From Candidatus Iainarchaeum sp. (GTDB taxonomy: Archaea > Iainarchaeota > Iainarchaeia > Iainarchaeales > JAFCCW01): a stretch of 52,189 nucleotides of DNA. The position numbers and the translations under genes are program-made. The notes under the pieces are model-generated. The model saw only the letters and a list, made by a program, of their open reading frames with translations. It was not told the origin of the DNA and searched no databases. The stretch covers positions 1 to 52,189 of the forward strand of contig JAFCCW010000003.1 of the NCBI GenBank assembly GCA_017609985.1. Direction: 5' to 3'. Positions 34,850 to 43,626 of the stretch are shown one piece after another; positions within the stretch are counted from its first letter, which is position 1; every line of letters begins with the position of its first letter.

Positions 34850-35605
34850 ATGGGCAAAAAACCAGGCTGGTTCAAAAAGCAGGTCAGAAGAGCAAAAGAA
34901 ACAGCAAGAGCAGAGGGAAAACGAGAACTCTTATCCTCTAACTTGCAAAGAACTACTTCTCAGCTGACAGAACTTAAAAAAATGCTCAAAGCAGAAAAAG
35001 ACCCAAGGCTAAGGCAGAGCCTTATCGCCCAGATTGTCTCAGCTCAAAACAGGATTCACACATCAAACTATCATATTGTTCTGGGGCTTGTGCTGGCAAA
35101 GTCAAGACCAAGCGAGATATACAAGAATTCAAGAACAATTGGATTAAATCCACAGGAACTCACAGGAATTCTTGTTGAATATGGCTGGCCAAGGCTTGAT
35201 ATAGTTGAAGAACTTATGCGAGCAGGCTATGAAGAAGAAGAAATAATGGAAACAACAGGACTGGATAATATTTCAAAAAAAGCACTTGAACCAACACCTG
35301 ACGAAAGAGTTGACAAATGGTGGAGAAAAAATTACACACACAGCATGGACCCTGACCAGGCACAAAGGGGAAGGCTGAGAGTAATGTTTCACGACTTCAA
35401 TGACTGGCTTGAAAGAACAGGGGAACAGCCAATAGACAAGAAAGGCGAATTTGATGAAGGAAAATTTGGAATGCTCTACGGGCAGTTTCTGGAAGAGCAT
35501 GGACTTGAACTAAGAGATCCAAAACTAAAAGATTTGAAAGGAAAAGAAAGAAGCAGGGTTGTTTTGAACAAACTGGTCAGACGATTTTGGAAACAGGAAA
35601 AATAA
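34850..35605 (+). CDS. unknown basic helical protein
   Basis: 251 residues from the ATG at 34850, MGKKPGWFKKQVRRAKETAR. The first 70 residues are strongly basic and predicted coiled coil (LQRTTSQLTELKKMLKAEKD). Then come short helical units, GLNPQELTGILVEYGW and LMRAGYEEEEIMETTGL, which look like small helix-turn-helix-like pairs. The C-terminal part is acidic then basic, ending LNKLVRRFWKQEK. No signal peptide or membrane segment. No family recognised; nucleic acid binding is a guess from charge. Convergent with leuB (3 nt between stops). Confidence 0.65.
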   Translation: MGKKPGWFKKQVRRAKETARAEGKRELLSSNLQRTTSQLTELKKMLKAEKDPRLRQSLIAQIVSAQNRIHTSNYHIVLGLVLAKSRPSEIYKNSRTIGLNPQELTGILVEYGWPRLDIVEELMRAGYEEEEIMETTGLDNISKKALEPTPDERVDKWWRKNYTHSMDPDQAQRGRLRVMFHDFNDWLERTGEQPIDKKGEFDEGKFGMLYGQFLEEHGLELRDPKLKDLKGKERSRVVLNKLVRRFWKQEK

Positions 35606-35608
35606 AAA

Positions 35609-36685
35609 TTATTCAATCTCTTCAGAGACAGCTTTTCCGATTTCCTTTGTGCCGACTTTCTTTGTGCCCGGCTCTTCAGTGAAAATATCTCCAGTCCTGT
35701 AACCCTGTTCAAGCACTTTCACAACAGCTGACTCAATTGCATCAGCCTCTTTCTCCAGACTAAAAGAGTGTCTGAGCATCATTGCGCCTGAAAGAATCTG
35801 AGCAAGCGGGTTTGCAATTCCCTGTCCAGCAATGTCTGGAGCAGAGCCGTGAATTGGCTCATACATTCCGAATTTTTTCTCATTAATGCTTGCACTTGCA
35901 AGCATGCCAATGCTTCCGGAAATGCAGGAAGCCTCGTCACTGAGAATGTCACCAAACATGTTTCCGGTAACGATTACATCAAACTGCTTTGGGTTGGAAA
36001 CCAGCTGCATTGCAGCATTGTCAACGTAAAGATGGTTTAATTCAACTTCTGGAAAATCCTTTGCAACTTCCTCAACAGTTGAACGCCAGAGCCTGCTAAC
36101 GCCGAGAACATTTGCTTTGTCAACAGAAGTGAGTTTCTTGCCTCGCTTCATTGCAGATTCGAAAGCAAGCCTTGCGATTCTCTCAACTTCCTTTTTGGAA
36201 TACCTCATCTCGTCAGCAGAAGAATCTTTTCCCTCTTCTTTTTTTCCGAAATAAATCCCGCTTGTCAACTCTCTTACAAACAAGATATCCATGCTGTCTC
36301 CGACAATCTCCGGCTTAAGCGGAGAAGCAGAAGCAAGAGGCCCGAAAATAACTGCAGGGCGAAGATTAGCAAACAAGTCATAGCGTTTTCTAATGGGAAG
36401 AAGTGCTCCGCGCTCAGGAGTAAGCTCTGGCGGAAGACTAGCCCATTTTTCTCCGCCAACTGCTCCGAAGAAAATTGCATCGGAATTGTCGCAGACTTCT
36501 TTTGTGTCTTCAGGAAAAGGATGCTTTTTTGCATCGTAAGCAGCTCCGCCAATTAATGCTTCAGTAAACTGGAATTCACAGCCGTGCTTTTCAGAAACCC
36601 TGTTAAGAACAGCTGTTCCCTGCTCCATTATCTCAGGGCCAATGCCGTCCCCTGCAAGAACAGCTATTTTGAAGTTTTTTGCCAT
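35609..36685 (-). CDS. leuB: 3-isopropylmalate dehydrogenase
   Basis: Oxidatively decarboxylates 3-isopropylmalate; may also act on erythro-3-methylmalate in the citramalate route. The 358 residues begin [15 protein letters not shown], include [16 protein letters not shown] with the substrate arginines, [24 protein letters not shown], the metal site [12 protein letters not shown], and the NAD segment [12 protein letters not shown], in which Asp of the following region fits NAD rather than NADP. This is the bacterial-length enzyme. Its ATG directly follows the leuD stop. Confidence 0.95.
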   Translation of the reverse strand: MAKNFKIAVLAGDGIGPEIMEQGTAVLNRVSEKHGCEFQFTEALIGGAAYDAKKHPFPEDTKEVCDNSDAIFFGAVGGEKWASLPPELTPERGALLPIRKRYDLFANLRPAVIFGPLASASPLKPEIVGDSMDILFVRELTSGIYFGKKEEGKDSSADEMRYSKKEVERIARLAFESAMKRGKKLTSVDKANVLGVSRLWRSTVEEVAKDFPEVELNHLYVDNAAMQLVSNPKQFDVIVTGNMFGDILSDEASCISGSIGMLASASINEKKFGMYEPIHGSAPDIAGQGIANPLAQILSGAMMLRHSFSLEKEADAIESAVVKVLEQGYRTGDIFTEEPGTKKVGTKEIGKAVSEEIE

Positions 36686-37177
36686 TTACTTTCCCTCCTT
36701 TTTAGCCCAGGCAAGCAGTCCGCCTGCGTCAATTATTCCCTGAATGAATTCAGGCAGTGGCTTTGCCTTGTAAGACTCGTTCTTTGAAATGTTTTTGATT
36801 TCCCCAGTGTCAGGATTGACTTCAACCTCGTCGCCTGATTCAATTGCTTTTGAAGCTTCCCTGGACTCGAAAAGAGGCAAGCCCATGTTGATGCTGTTTC
36901 GGAAGAAAATTCGTGCAAAGCTTGTCGCAATAACACAGGAGACACCAGCATGCTTTATTGCAATAGGAGCATGCTCTCTGCTGGAACCGCATCCAAAATT
37001 TTCCCCGCCCACAATAATGTCTCCCTTAGAAACCTTTTTGATGAATTCAGAATCAGCGTCCTCCATGCAATGAGCAGCAAGCTCAGTATAGTTAGACGTG
37101 TTCAGATATCGTGCAGGAATAATTGCATCAGTGTCAATGTTGTCTCCAAACTTGAAAGCTTTTCCTTTGTAAGTCAT
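36686..37177 (-). CDS. leuD: isopropylmalate isomerase small subunit
   Basis: Swivel-domain partner of LeuC. The 163-residue product has [19 protein letters not shown], the YLxT-type flexible loop that sets substrate range, and [15 protein letters not shown], the family signature. The ATG at 37177 is chosen over an upstream in-frame start because GAGGTTT precedes it and it begins the usual first strand. It lies 20 nt after the leuC stop and abuts leuB. Together with LeuC it could serve both leucine and citramalate pathways. Confidence 0.95.
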   Translation of the reverse strand: MTYKGKAFKFGDNIDTDAIIPARYLNTSNYTELAAHCMEDADSEFIKKVSKGDIIVGGENFGCGSSREHAPIAIKHAGVSCVIATSFARIFFRNSINMGLPLFESREASKAIESGDEVEVNPDTGEIKNISKNESYKAKPLPEFIQGIIDAGGLLAWAKKEGK

Positions 37178-37197
37178 TTTAAACCTCTGATTTGAAT

Positions 37198-38463
37198 TCA
37201 TTCAACCACTTCCTCTGGATGAACAATCTTTCCCGCGATTGCGCTCGCAGCAGCAACAGCTGGATTGCTTAGGTAAACCTCGCTCTTTGGGCTCCCCATC
37301 CTGCCAACAAAGTTTCTGTTGGTTGTAGAGATTGCTTTTTCTCCTTCAGCAAGAACACCCATATGACCACCAAGGCATGGCCCGCATGTTGGAGTTGAAA
37401 AAACAGCTCCAGCTTCTACAAAAATTTGAGCAATTCCTGAATTCATGCATTCTTTGTGAATCTTCTGGGTTCCGGGAAGAATAATGCACCTGACTCCAGA
37501 GGCAACCTGCTTTCCCTTCATTATGGAAGCAGCCTCTTTCAAGTCCTCCATTCTGCCATTAGTGCAAGAACCAATAACTGACTGGTCAATTGGAACATAT
37601 CCAACTTCTGAAACAGGCTTTGTGTTCTCAGGAAGATGAGGAAACGAAACCTGGGGCTCGATTTTGGAAGCATCGTAATCGAATGACTCACAGTATTCTG
37701 CATCAGAATCGCTCTTGAAAATCTTAAATAGCTTGTCTGTTGCCTGCTTGACAAACGCCTCTGTTTTTGAGTCAGGCTCAATCAAGCCGGCTTTTCCACC
37801 AGCCTCAATCGCCATGTTTGACATTGAAAATCGTGAATCCATTGAAAGCTCACTTATTGTAGGCCCAGTGAACTCCATTGCCTTGTAAAGCGAACCGCTT
37901 ACCCCAATTTCCCCGATTGTGTAAAGAATCAAGTCTTTTCCTGAAACATGTTCTTGAAGCTTGCCTTCAAAAGAAAACTTCTGGGATTCAGGAACCTTAA
38001 ACCAGAGCTTGCCAAGAGCCATTGCAGCAGCAAGATCTGTTGAACCAACACCTGTTGCAAAAGCTCCCAAAGCACCGTAAGTACAGGTGTGAGAGTCAGC
38101 TCCAACTACAACCATGCCAGGTCTTACAAGCCCTTGTTCTGGAAGAAGCACGTGCTCTATTCCAACGCGACCAACCTCGAAATAGTTTTCAAGTTTTTGC
38201 TCTTGAGCAAACTCGCGCATAAACTTGCACTGTCCAGCAGACTTAATATCCTTGTTTGGAGTGAAATGGTCGGGAATAACAGTGACTTTTTCCCTGTCAA
38301 AAACCTCTTTGAAACCTGCTTTGCGAAATTCCTCAATTGCAATTGGAGCAGTAATATCGTTTCCAAAAGCAAAATCAACATCTGCAAGAATTATCTCACC
38401 AGGGCTAAGATTATCTTTACCAGAATGCTCTGCAAGAATCTTTTCCGAAATTGTTGCACCCAT
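37198..38463 (-). CDS. leuC: isopropylmalate isomerase large subunit
   Basis: [4Fe-4S] aconitase-family enzyme. The 421-residue product starts [17 protein letters not shown] and has [30 protein letters not shown] and the cluster cysteines in [15 protein letters not shown] and [12 protein letters not shown]. This is the shorter archaeal/thermophile HACN-type length, not the 466-residue enterobacterial form. The ATG at 38463 follows GGTGA by a few bases. It is second in leuA-C-D-B. Confidence 0.95.
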   Translation of the reverse strand: MGATISEKILAEHSGKDNLSPGEIILADVDFAFGNDITAPIAIEEFRKAGFKEVFDREKVTVIPDHFTPNKDIKSAGQCKFMREFAQEQKLENYFEVGRVGIEHVLLPEQGLVRPGMVVVGADSHTCTYGALGAFATGVGSTDLAAAMALGKLWFKVPESQKFSFEGKLQEHVSGKDLILYTIGEIGVSGSLYKAMEFTGPTISELSMDSRFSMSNMAIEAGGKAGLIEPDSKTEAFVKQATDKLFKIFKSDSDAEYCESFDYDASKIEPQVSFPHLPENTKPVSEVGYVPIDQSVIGSCTNGRMEDLKEAASIMKGKQVASGVRCIILPGTQKIHKECMNSGIAQIFVEAGAVFSTPTCGPCLGGHMGVLAEGEKAISTTNRNFVGRMGSPKSEVYLSNPAVAAASAIAGKIVHPEEVVE

Positions 38464-38511
38464 ACTGTTCACCAGATTTTATAAACAGGAAATCTTTTAT
38501 TACTTAATTAC

Positions 38512-40047
38512 TTATTTAGGCTTGCCTTCTTTAAATAAAGCCTTGTTATAACCATTAATTATTGCCTCGACAGACGCCATTATTACATCCTCATTGATTG
38601 CTTCAGCTAAAAACTCTTTTCCCCTGCTGTTCTTAACCTTTATTACTACATTCGCAAGAGCATCTGTCCCTCCAGTAATTGCCTTAAGATTGTATTCCTT
38701 GAGAGAAACTTTTTCAGAAATAACTGAAGCAATTGCTTTCGCGCTTGCATCAACTGGTCCGACACCTTTTGCTTTTCCAACAACCTGCTTTCCGTCAATC
38801 TTCAAAGAAACCTCTGCCTCAGGCTGAACCCTGTTTCCAGTAAAAATTTTTACTTCTTCAAGAACAATTCTCTTGTCTTCTTCCCGCATCTGGTCAGTCA
38901 CATCATTTGCTATTGCAACAATATCTTCTCTGAAAACCCGCTTTTGCTTGTCAGCAAGAGCCTTGATGCGAGACGTAATTTCTTCAACCTGATTTTCCTT
39001 CAAACCATAACCCATTTCCTTGAGAACTGATTTAACAGCATGCTTGCCAGAGTGCTTGCCTAAAACAAGCTCTGATTCCTTTCCAATCATTTTCGGATCC
39101 ATTATTTCATAAGCTTCTCGCTTGCAAAGCACGCCATGTTGATGAATTCCGGATTCGTGAGCAAAAGCATTTTCTCCAACAACAGCTTTGTTGCGCTGAA
39201 CCAAAAGACCAGTGAATGAAGAAACCATCTGGCTTACCCGATAGATTTCGCTGAGGTTGAGATTTGTTTCAGCACTATAATAGCTTGAACGAGTTTTGAG
39301 AGCCATGGCAAGCTCTTCAAGAGCAGCATTTCCTGCCCGCTCTCCGATTCCATTGACAGCACACTCCACCTGTCCAGCACCATGCCTCACTGCCTCAAGA
39401 GAATTTGATACAGCAAGTCCAAGATCGTTATGGCAATGCACGCTAATTGTTGCCTGCTCGATGTTTGGAACATTTTCAATTATTCCAGAGATTAAATTTC
39501 CAAATTCAGCTGGCTGGGCATATCCAACAGTATCAGGAATATTGACAGTTGTTGCACCAGCTTCAATTGTTTTCTCCAAAACCTCGTAAAGAAAAGCAGT
39601 TTCTGTCCGTGAAGCATCCTCTGGACTGAATTCAATATTCTTGCAAAACTGACTTGCATACTTGACACCAGCCACACCCATCTGTATTATCTCTTTCGGC
39701 GACTTCTTGAGCTTGAACTCACGATGGATTGGAGAAGTGGCTAAGACAACATGAATTCTTGGCTTTTTTGCAGGTTCTAATGCTTTTGCAAGCCTGTCAA
39801 TGTCTTTTTCAACAACTCTTGCAAGACCAGCAACCTCGCTTTTTTTTATTTCTTTGGAAATGTCCCTAACTGCCTTAAAATCGTCCTCGCTCGCAATCGG
39901 AAAACCAGCCTCAATTATGTCCACATTCATCTTTTCAAGATGCTTTGCAATGATAATCTTTTCCTGATGGGAAAGCGTGGCTCCGGGAGACTGCTCTCCG
40001 TCTCTAAGCGTTGTGTCAAAAATCTTTATTTTTCTTGGTTTTGCCAT
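38512..40047 (-). CDS. leuA: 2-isopropylmalate synthase
   Basis: Condenses acetyl-CoA with 2-oxoisovalerate, the committed leucine step. The 511 residues begin KIFDTTLRDGEQSPGATLS, followed by DIIEAGFPIAS, the metal motif SVHCHNDLGLAVSNSLEAV, NGIGERAGNAALEE and HESGIHQHGVL. The C-terminal domain of about 130 residues matches the leucine-sensing dimer domain. It differs clearly from cimA in the specificity region. The ATG is preceded by AGGGTGG. TATA-like runs lie at 40061-40070 and 40073-40084. It probably heads the leuACDB transcript. Confidence 0.95.
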   Translation of the reverse strand: MAKPRKIKIFDTTLRDGEQSPGATLSHQEKIIIAKHLEKMNVDIIEAGFPIASEDDFKAVRDISKEIKKSEVAGLARVVEKDIDRLAKALEPAKKPRIHVVLATSPIHREFKLKKSPKEIIQMGVAGVKYASQFCKNIEFSPEDASRTETAFLYEVLEKTIEAGATTVNIPDTVGYAQPAEFGNLISGIIENVPNIEQATISVHCHNDLGLAVSNSLEAVRHGAGQVECAVNGIGERAGNAALEELAMALKTRSSYYSAETNLNLSEIYRVSQMVSSFTGLLVQRNKAVVGENAFAHESGIHQHGVLCKREAYEIMDPKMIGKESELVLGKHSGKHAVKSVLKEMGYGLKENQVEEITSRIKALADKQKRVFREDIVAIANDVTDQMREEDKRIVLEEVKIFTGNRVQPEAEVSLKIDGKQVVGKAKGVGPVDASAKAIASVISEKVSLKEYNLKAITGGTDALANVVIKVKNSRGKEFLAEAINEDVIMASVEAIINGYNKALFKEGKPK

Positions 40048-40310
40048 TTATCCACCCTGAATTTTTTAAACAATAATTTTAAACATTAAACTTCAATCAA
40101 AATAAACTTGATTAAACTACTATTAATAGTTTGTTTATGATTCAAAGCCGCTGTTCCTCTGTGCAAGGCGCGGCTATCGAAGTAGAAGCAATAGCTTTTC
40201 AAGAACAGTCTTCGGTTTAGCAAAATCTTTTGAAACAGTTTTGTATGCATATTTTGAAGACATTTATAATCACATTTATTAATGGATAATTGGGTTTAAA
40301 TAGATAGTGG

Positions 40311-40616
40311 TCAGCCTCTTGCAAGAGACTCAACTGCTGCAATATACTCGCTCCTATTGGTTCCAACAGGCTTTTGGGCAAAAATTTTCACAAGCTCAGC
40401 TTCACGTCTTTTTCGTTTGATAAGGTCCAAAAGCTCTGGATTGGTTAGCTTTATTTCTTCAAGAACATTTCTAACCACGCCATATCTGTGTGCATTTTTT
40501 CGAACATCTGGGTTTGGAGCTCCGCCAATAGCTAAAATAACATTGCCAGTAATTGAATCGATTGTTCTCTTTCTTTGATAATCTCGAAACCAATTTGAAA
40601 ATCTTTTCAAAGGCAT
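40311..40616 (-). CDS. small basic unknown protein downstream of ilvE
   Basis: 101 residues from the ATG at 40616, MPLKRFSNWFRDYQRKRTID. It starts one base after the ilvE stop, so the two are probably co-transcribed. The sequence is basic and helical with GNVILAIGGAPNPDVRKNAH in the middle and no membrane segment. No family recognised. It belongs with the other M-P-basic genes in the window but is the one without its own promoter. A regulator or stabiliser of branched-chain metabolism is possible only by position. Confidence 0.6.
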   Translation of the reverse strand: MPLKRFSNWFRDYQRKRTIDSITGNVILAIGGAPNPDVRKNAHRYGVVRNVLEEIKLTNPELLDLIKRKRREAELVKIFAQKPVGTNRSEYIAAVESLARG

Positions 40617-40617
40617 G

Positions 40618-41535
40618 CTATTTACCCACAAAGTCCAGCCAGCTCTCGTATTCAAATACCTTGCCATGAATTGCGTCAAAGTATTTTTCCTGAATTAGTT
40701 TGGTTATTGACCCAGGCTTGCCTTCTCCAATCTGCTTTCCATCAATCTCTCTGATTGGAGTTACTTCAGCAGCAGTGCCTGTTAAGAAAACCTCTTCTGC
40801 TTTGAAAATTTCTTCTTGCGGGATATCTCGCTCAACTACTTCTATTCCATTGTCTTTTGCTATACGAATAACGCTGTCACGGGTTATTCCTTCAAGAATG
40901 TGGTCAAGAGGAGGAGTAACAAGCGTTCCGTCAAAAACTGCGAACACGTTTTCGCCTGTTCCCTCTGAAATGTTCTTGTTGTTGTCCAACAGCAATGCTT
41001 CATCAAAACCTTCCTTGATTGCCTCTGCTTTTGCAAGAGCAGAGCTGATATAAAAGCCTGAAATTTTTGCCTGATTAAGTTCCTTCTTCATGTTGAAAAG
41101 AGAATAGGAAGAAATCTTTGTAGTGATGCCGTTCTTGATTCCTTCTTCTCCAAGATAAGGGCCCCATGGCCAGACAGCAACTGCGACATCAACCTTGCAG
41201 TCAATAGGGTTTAAGCCCATCTTGCCGTATCCAAGATAAGCAATCGGACGAATGTAGCATTCCTTAATATTGTTAAGCTTGATTAAGTCAAAACTTGCTT
41301 TTCTCAAATCCTCTTTCTGAAAAGGCAGTTCCATTCCAGCAGTGTCTGCAGACTTGAACAGCCTGTCAAGATGTTCTTTGAATCGAAAAACAGCGGGTCC
41401 TTTTTCAGTGTCATAGCACCTGATTCCCTCAAAAACGCCAGTCCCATAATGGAGAGCGTGAGTCAGCATATGAATGCTTGCCTTGCTCCAGTCAACTATT
41501 TCCCCGTTCAACCAAATTTTTTCAACCTCATCCAT
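40618..41535 (-). CDS. ilvE: branched-chain amino acid aminotransferase
   Basis: PLP fold-type IV transaminase for the last step to valine, leucine and isoleucine. The 305 residues have IWLNGEIVDWSKASIHMLTH, HYGTGVFEGIRCY, the PLP Lys in NQAKISGFYISSALAKAEA, the EGTGENVFAV loop for phosphate binding, and FLTGTAAEVTPIREIDG. The ATG at 41535 is used, with AGGTG 6-10 nt upstream; one residue more would start on a TTG. It is followed without gap by a small unknown gene, then a 263-nt gap before leuA. Confidence 0.96.
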   Translation of the reverse strand: MDEVEKIWLNGEIVDWSKASIHMLTHALHYGTGVFEGIRCYDTEKGPAVFRFKEHLDRLFKSADTAGMELPFQKEDLRKASFDLIKLNNIKECYIRPIAYLGYGKMGLNPIDCKVDVAVAVWPWGPYLGEEGIKNGITTKISSYSLFNMKKELNQAKISGFYISSALAKAEAIKEGFDEALLLDNNKNISEGTGENVFAVFDGTLVTPPLDHILEGITRDSVIRIAKDNGIEVVERDIPQEEIFKAEEVFLTGTAAEVTPIREIDGKQIGEGKPGSITKLIQEKYFDAIHGKVFEYESWLDFVGK

Positions 41536-41626
41536 CAAAACACCTTTTTCGGATTGAATAATATTGTTTGCTAAAATTTAAATAAATAGGGTTTGTAACT
41601 ATATCATAAATTAAAAAGGTGATTTA

Positions 41627-42283
41627 ATGCCGTTGATTCCGAGAAGAATTGTTAATCGCTTATTCTTTGGAAAAGAAATTGAAGGAGAACATGCTAAAAT
41701 AAGGATTGAAACAAAAGGTAAACTAAAGGGATATGTCCGAAGATTTGGCAAAGTTCAAAAAAGAGAATACAGTTTAAGCATGGCTATGGCACATGTTATG
41801 TTTCCGGAAAATTTTCCAAAACCTATTGCTTCCGGAGACCCAGCACCCAAACAGAAAAGTATAAACCGGCAAGTAACCTATTCTGAGCCAGTTCTTCTTG
41901 ATGACCAAAGTCAGAGAGCAATAGAAGATATTTATGAAGGTATGAAAGAGAACAAAATAGCGAATGAAGTTGCTCCAGAACATATGGCAAAACTTGGCAA
42001 GCATGGAATTTATGAAGGTGGACAGAGACAAGAAAATTCAATACTTCATTCCTTTGAATCTGCAGGAATTAAAACAAATTCATTACCCACTAATGTTGGA
42101 TTTAATGTGCATGGAACTCCAATTTTTTTCGAAGTATTGGAGATTAATGTTTCCCTGCTTGAAAAAGCAATTAAGAAAGTTAAAGATCCCCTTAGAAAAA
42201 AACAAGCAATAAAAGTATTAGAAGGTCTTAAACAAATGATTCCTGAAAAAGACCACAAATATTTTGTTCAAGTTCACAATTAA
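41627..42283 (+). CDS. unknown protein with MPLIPRR start
   Basis: 218 residues, MPLIPRRIVNRLFFGKEI at the N-terminus. No signal or membrane segment. Possible ordered parts are a beta-rich start (HAKIRIETKGKLKGYVRRFG), a middle helix, and GFNVHGTPIFFEVLEINVS. It is more AT-rich in codon choice than neighbouring biosynthetic genes. AAGGTGA precedes the ATG by 5 nt, and an AT-rich promoter-like run lies at 41576-41590, so unlike its relatives it has a leader and ribosome site. No family recognised. Confidence 0.6.
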   Translation: MPLIPRRIVNRLFFGKEIEGEHAKIRIETKGKLKGYVRRFGKVQKREYSLSMAMAHVMFPENFPKPIASGDPAPKQKSINRQVTYSEPVLLDDQSQRAIEDIYEGMKENKIANEVAPEHMAKLGKHGIYEGGQRQENSILHSFESAGIKTNSLPTNVGFNVHGTPIFFEVLEINVSLLEKAIKKVKDPLRKKQAIKVLEGLKQMIPEKDHKYFVQVHN

Positions 42284-42290
42284 AAAATAA

Positions 42291-42908
42291 TTACAATCCA
42301 AGAACTTCTTCTAACTCAGGATATTCTCCAAAAAATAATTTTAACTGATTGTTAAAATCAGAGTGTTCCAAAAGTTCTGTGTTTTCAAGAAGCCGAATAA
42401 AAGATGCTCTGGCTATTTGGTTTTTTCTCAAAATATTTGCAAGTTGGGGTTTGTCATAGGCAAGAAGAAATTTTATTCTCGCAGGATTAACTCCACGAAA
42501 ACGTTTTGCAGAATCAACTATTTTTCCAAAACTTTCCAGTGCTTGTTTGTCTCCTTTTTTTGCAGAGGAAAGTAAATTTTTTGCAGCTTCAGCAGCAGTT
42601 TCGGAAGTAATTCTATGAGCAGAATAATTCCTAAGCAAATCAATTGTGAAACCATGCCCTGCAGAAACAAGCTTGGAAACTCCTGCTGAAAATTTGCCCC
42701 AATTGATTACTCCAATATCAGTAGCCAGCGGAGCCCTATAATCCTGCCTGCCGAAGCTTTCCATAATCAATTTAGCAGCACCCTCTCTCAGTTTGTTTGA
42801 TTCGATAAGATGTTGCCTTTTTGGATGTTTTTCAGGAAGAAAAGGAAATGGATTTCTCGGACGCTTTGATTTTCTTTTCCTATGCCTGTTTCTTCGTTCA
42901 GGAGGCAT
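42291..42908 (-). CDS. unknown basic-to-helical protein
   Basis: 205 residues. The first 30 are very basic (MPPERRNRHRKRKSKRPRNP), suitable for nucleic acid contact. The remainder is predicted all-helical with HEAT-like spacing: EAAKNLLSSAKKGDKQALES and RIKFLLAYDKPQLANILRK. No catalytic motif. A TATA-like AATTTAATT at 42930-42938 is about 26 nt before the ATG, with no ribosome site, so leaderless. Convergent with the gene at 41627 (7 nt between stops). Function unknown. Confidence 0.62.
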   Translation of the reverse strand: MPPERRNRHRKRKSKRPRNPFPFLPEKHPKRQHLIESNKLREGAAKLIMESFGRQDYRAPLATDIGVINWGKFSAGVSKLVSAGHGFTIDLLRNYSAHRITSETAAEAAKNLLSSAKKGDKQALESFGKIVDSAKRFRGVNPARIKFLLAYDKPQLANILRKNQIARASFIRLLENTELLEHSDFNNQLKLFFGEYPELEEVLGL

Positions 42909-42944
42909 AAAACATAAACAGAGTTGAATAATTTAATTCTTTCC

Positions 42945-43520
42945 CTATTCATAGATTCTGTTCTCTTTGATGAAGTCAGCAACTTTTGGAGAAACAAGAT
43001 GCGAAACATCTTCTCCGATTGCTATCTGAGAACGAACCATTGTGCTTGAAACATCAACCTTTTTTGCATGATTAAGAACAATCGGGCTTCCCTTCAAAAC
43101 CATCTCGTTTGTTATGGGAACATAATTTGGAAGAGGAACAACAACTAGCTGTATTTCACCCATGATTTTTTCAGGCTCTTGCCAGTTAGGAAACTGATCA
43201 ATCAGGTCAGAACCAATAATCCAGTAAAATTCATGCTCTGGGAACTTTCTCTTAAGGTCGCGAACAGTATCAATTGTGTATGTGAGATTGTGAATATCCT
43301 GCAAATCAGAAACTTTCAGGCGGGGAATTCCTTCAATAGCAAGCTCAATCATTTTGCACCGATCTTCAAAGGAAGCAATCAAGCCAGACTTCATTGGGTT
43401 TCTGGGACAGGGCATGAACCAGACCTCGTCTGTATGTGTTAACCTAAGCACTTCAAGAGCAGCACTTATATGCCCTTTGTGCACTGGATCAAAACTTCCG
43501 CCAAAAATTCCTATTTTCAT
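42945..43520 (-). CDS. nadD: nicotinate-nucleotide adenylyltransferase, bacterial NadD type
   Basis: Adenylates nicotinate mononucleotide to deamido-NAD. The 191 residues have GGSFDPVHKGHISAA at 7-21 (the HxGH ATP motif as HKGH), FMPCPRNPMKS, WIIGSDLIDQFPNW and the late VSSTMVR. Archaea normally use NadM, a shorter enzyme with a different substrate loop; this looks bacterial. GGCGGTG precedes the ATG. It lies 96 nt after nadC, the gap holding a 16-bp tandem repeat. Confidence 0.93.
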   Translation of the reverse strand: MKIGIFGGSFDPVHKGHISAALEVLRLTHTDEVWFMPCPRNPMKSGLIASFEDRCKMIELAIEGIPRLKVSDLQDIHNLTYTIDTVRDLKRKFPEHEFYWIIGSDLIDQFPNWQEPEKIMGEIQLVVVPLPNYVPITNEMVLKGSPIVLNHAKKVDVSSTMVRSQIAIGEDVSHLVSPKVADFIKENRIYE

Positions 43521-43546
43521 TAAACAACACCGCCATAAAATTCCAG

Positions 43547-43626
43547 TTAATCTTTGTTTGATTTAATCTTTGTTTGATTTAATCTTTGTTCATTCAATCT
43601 TTACTTGAATTAATTTTTATTCAATC
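43547..43626 (+). repeat. 16-bp AT-rich tandem repeat, five units
   Basis: Unit TTAATCTTTGTTTGAT. Copies at 43547-43562 and 43563-43578 are identical; 43579-43594, 43595-43610 and 43611-43626 are increasingly diverged. The last unit covers the nadC stop codon, so the array grew out of or into the end of that gene. Confidence 0.8.

Noticed and set aside
40140-40310. tRNA-like GC-rich segment in the ilvE-leuA gap
   Set aside because: There is one 6-bp stem but no cloverleaf, no GTTCRANNC T-loop and no acceptor pairing.
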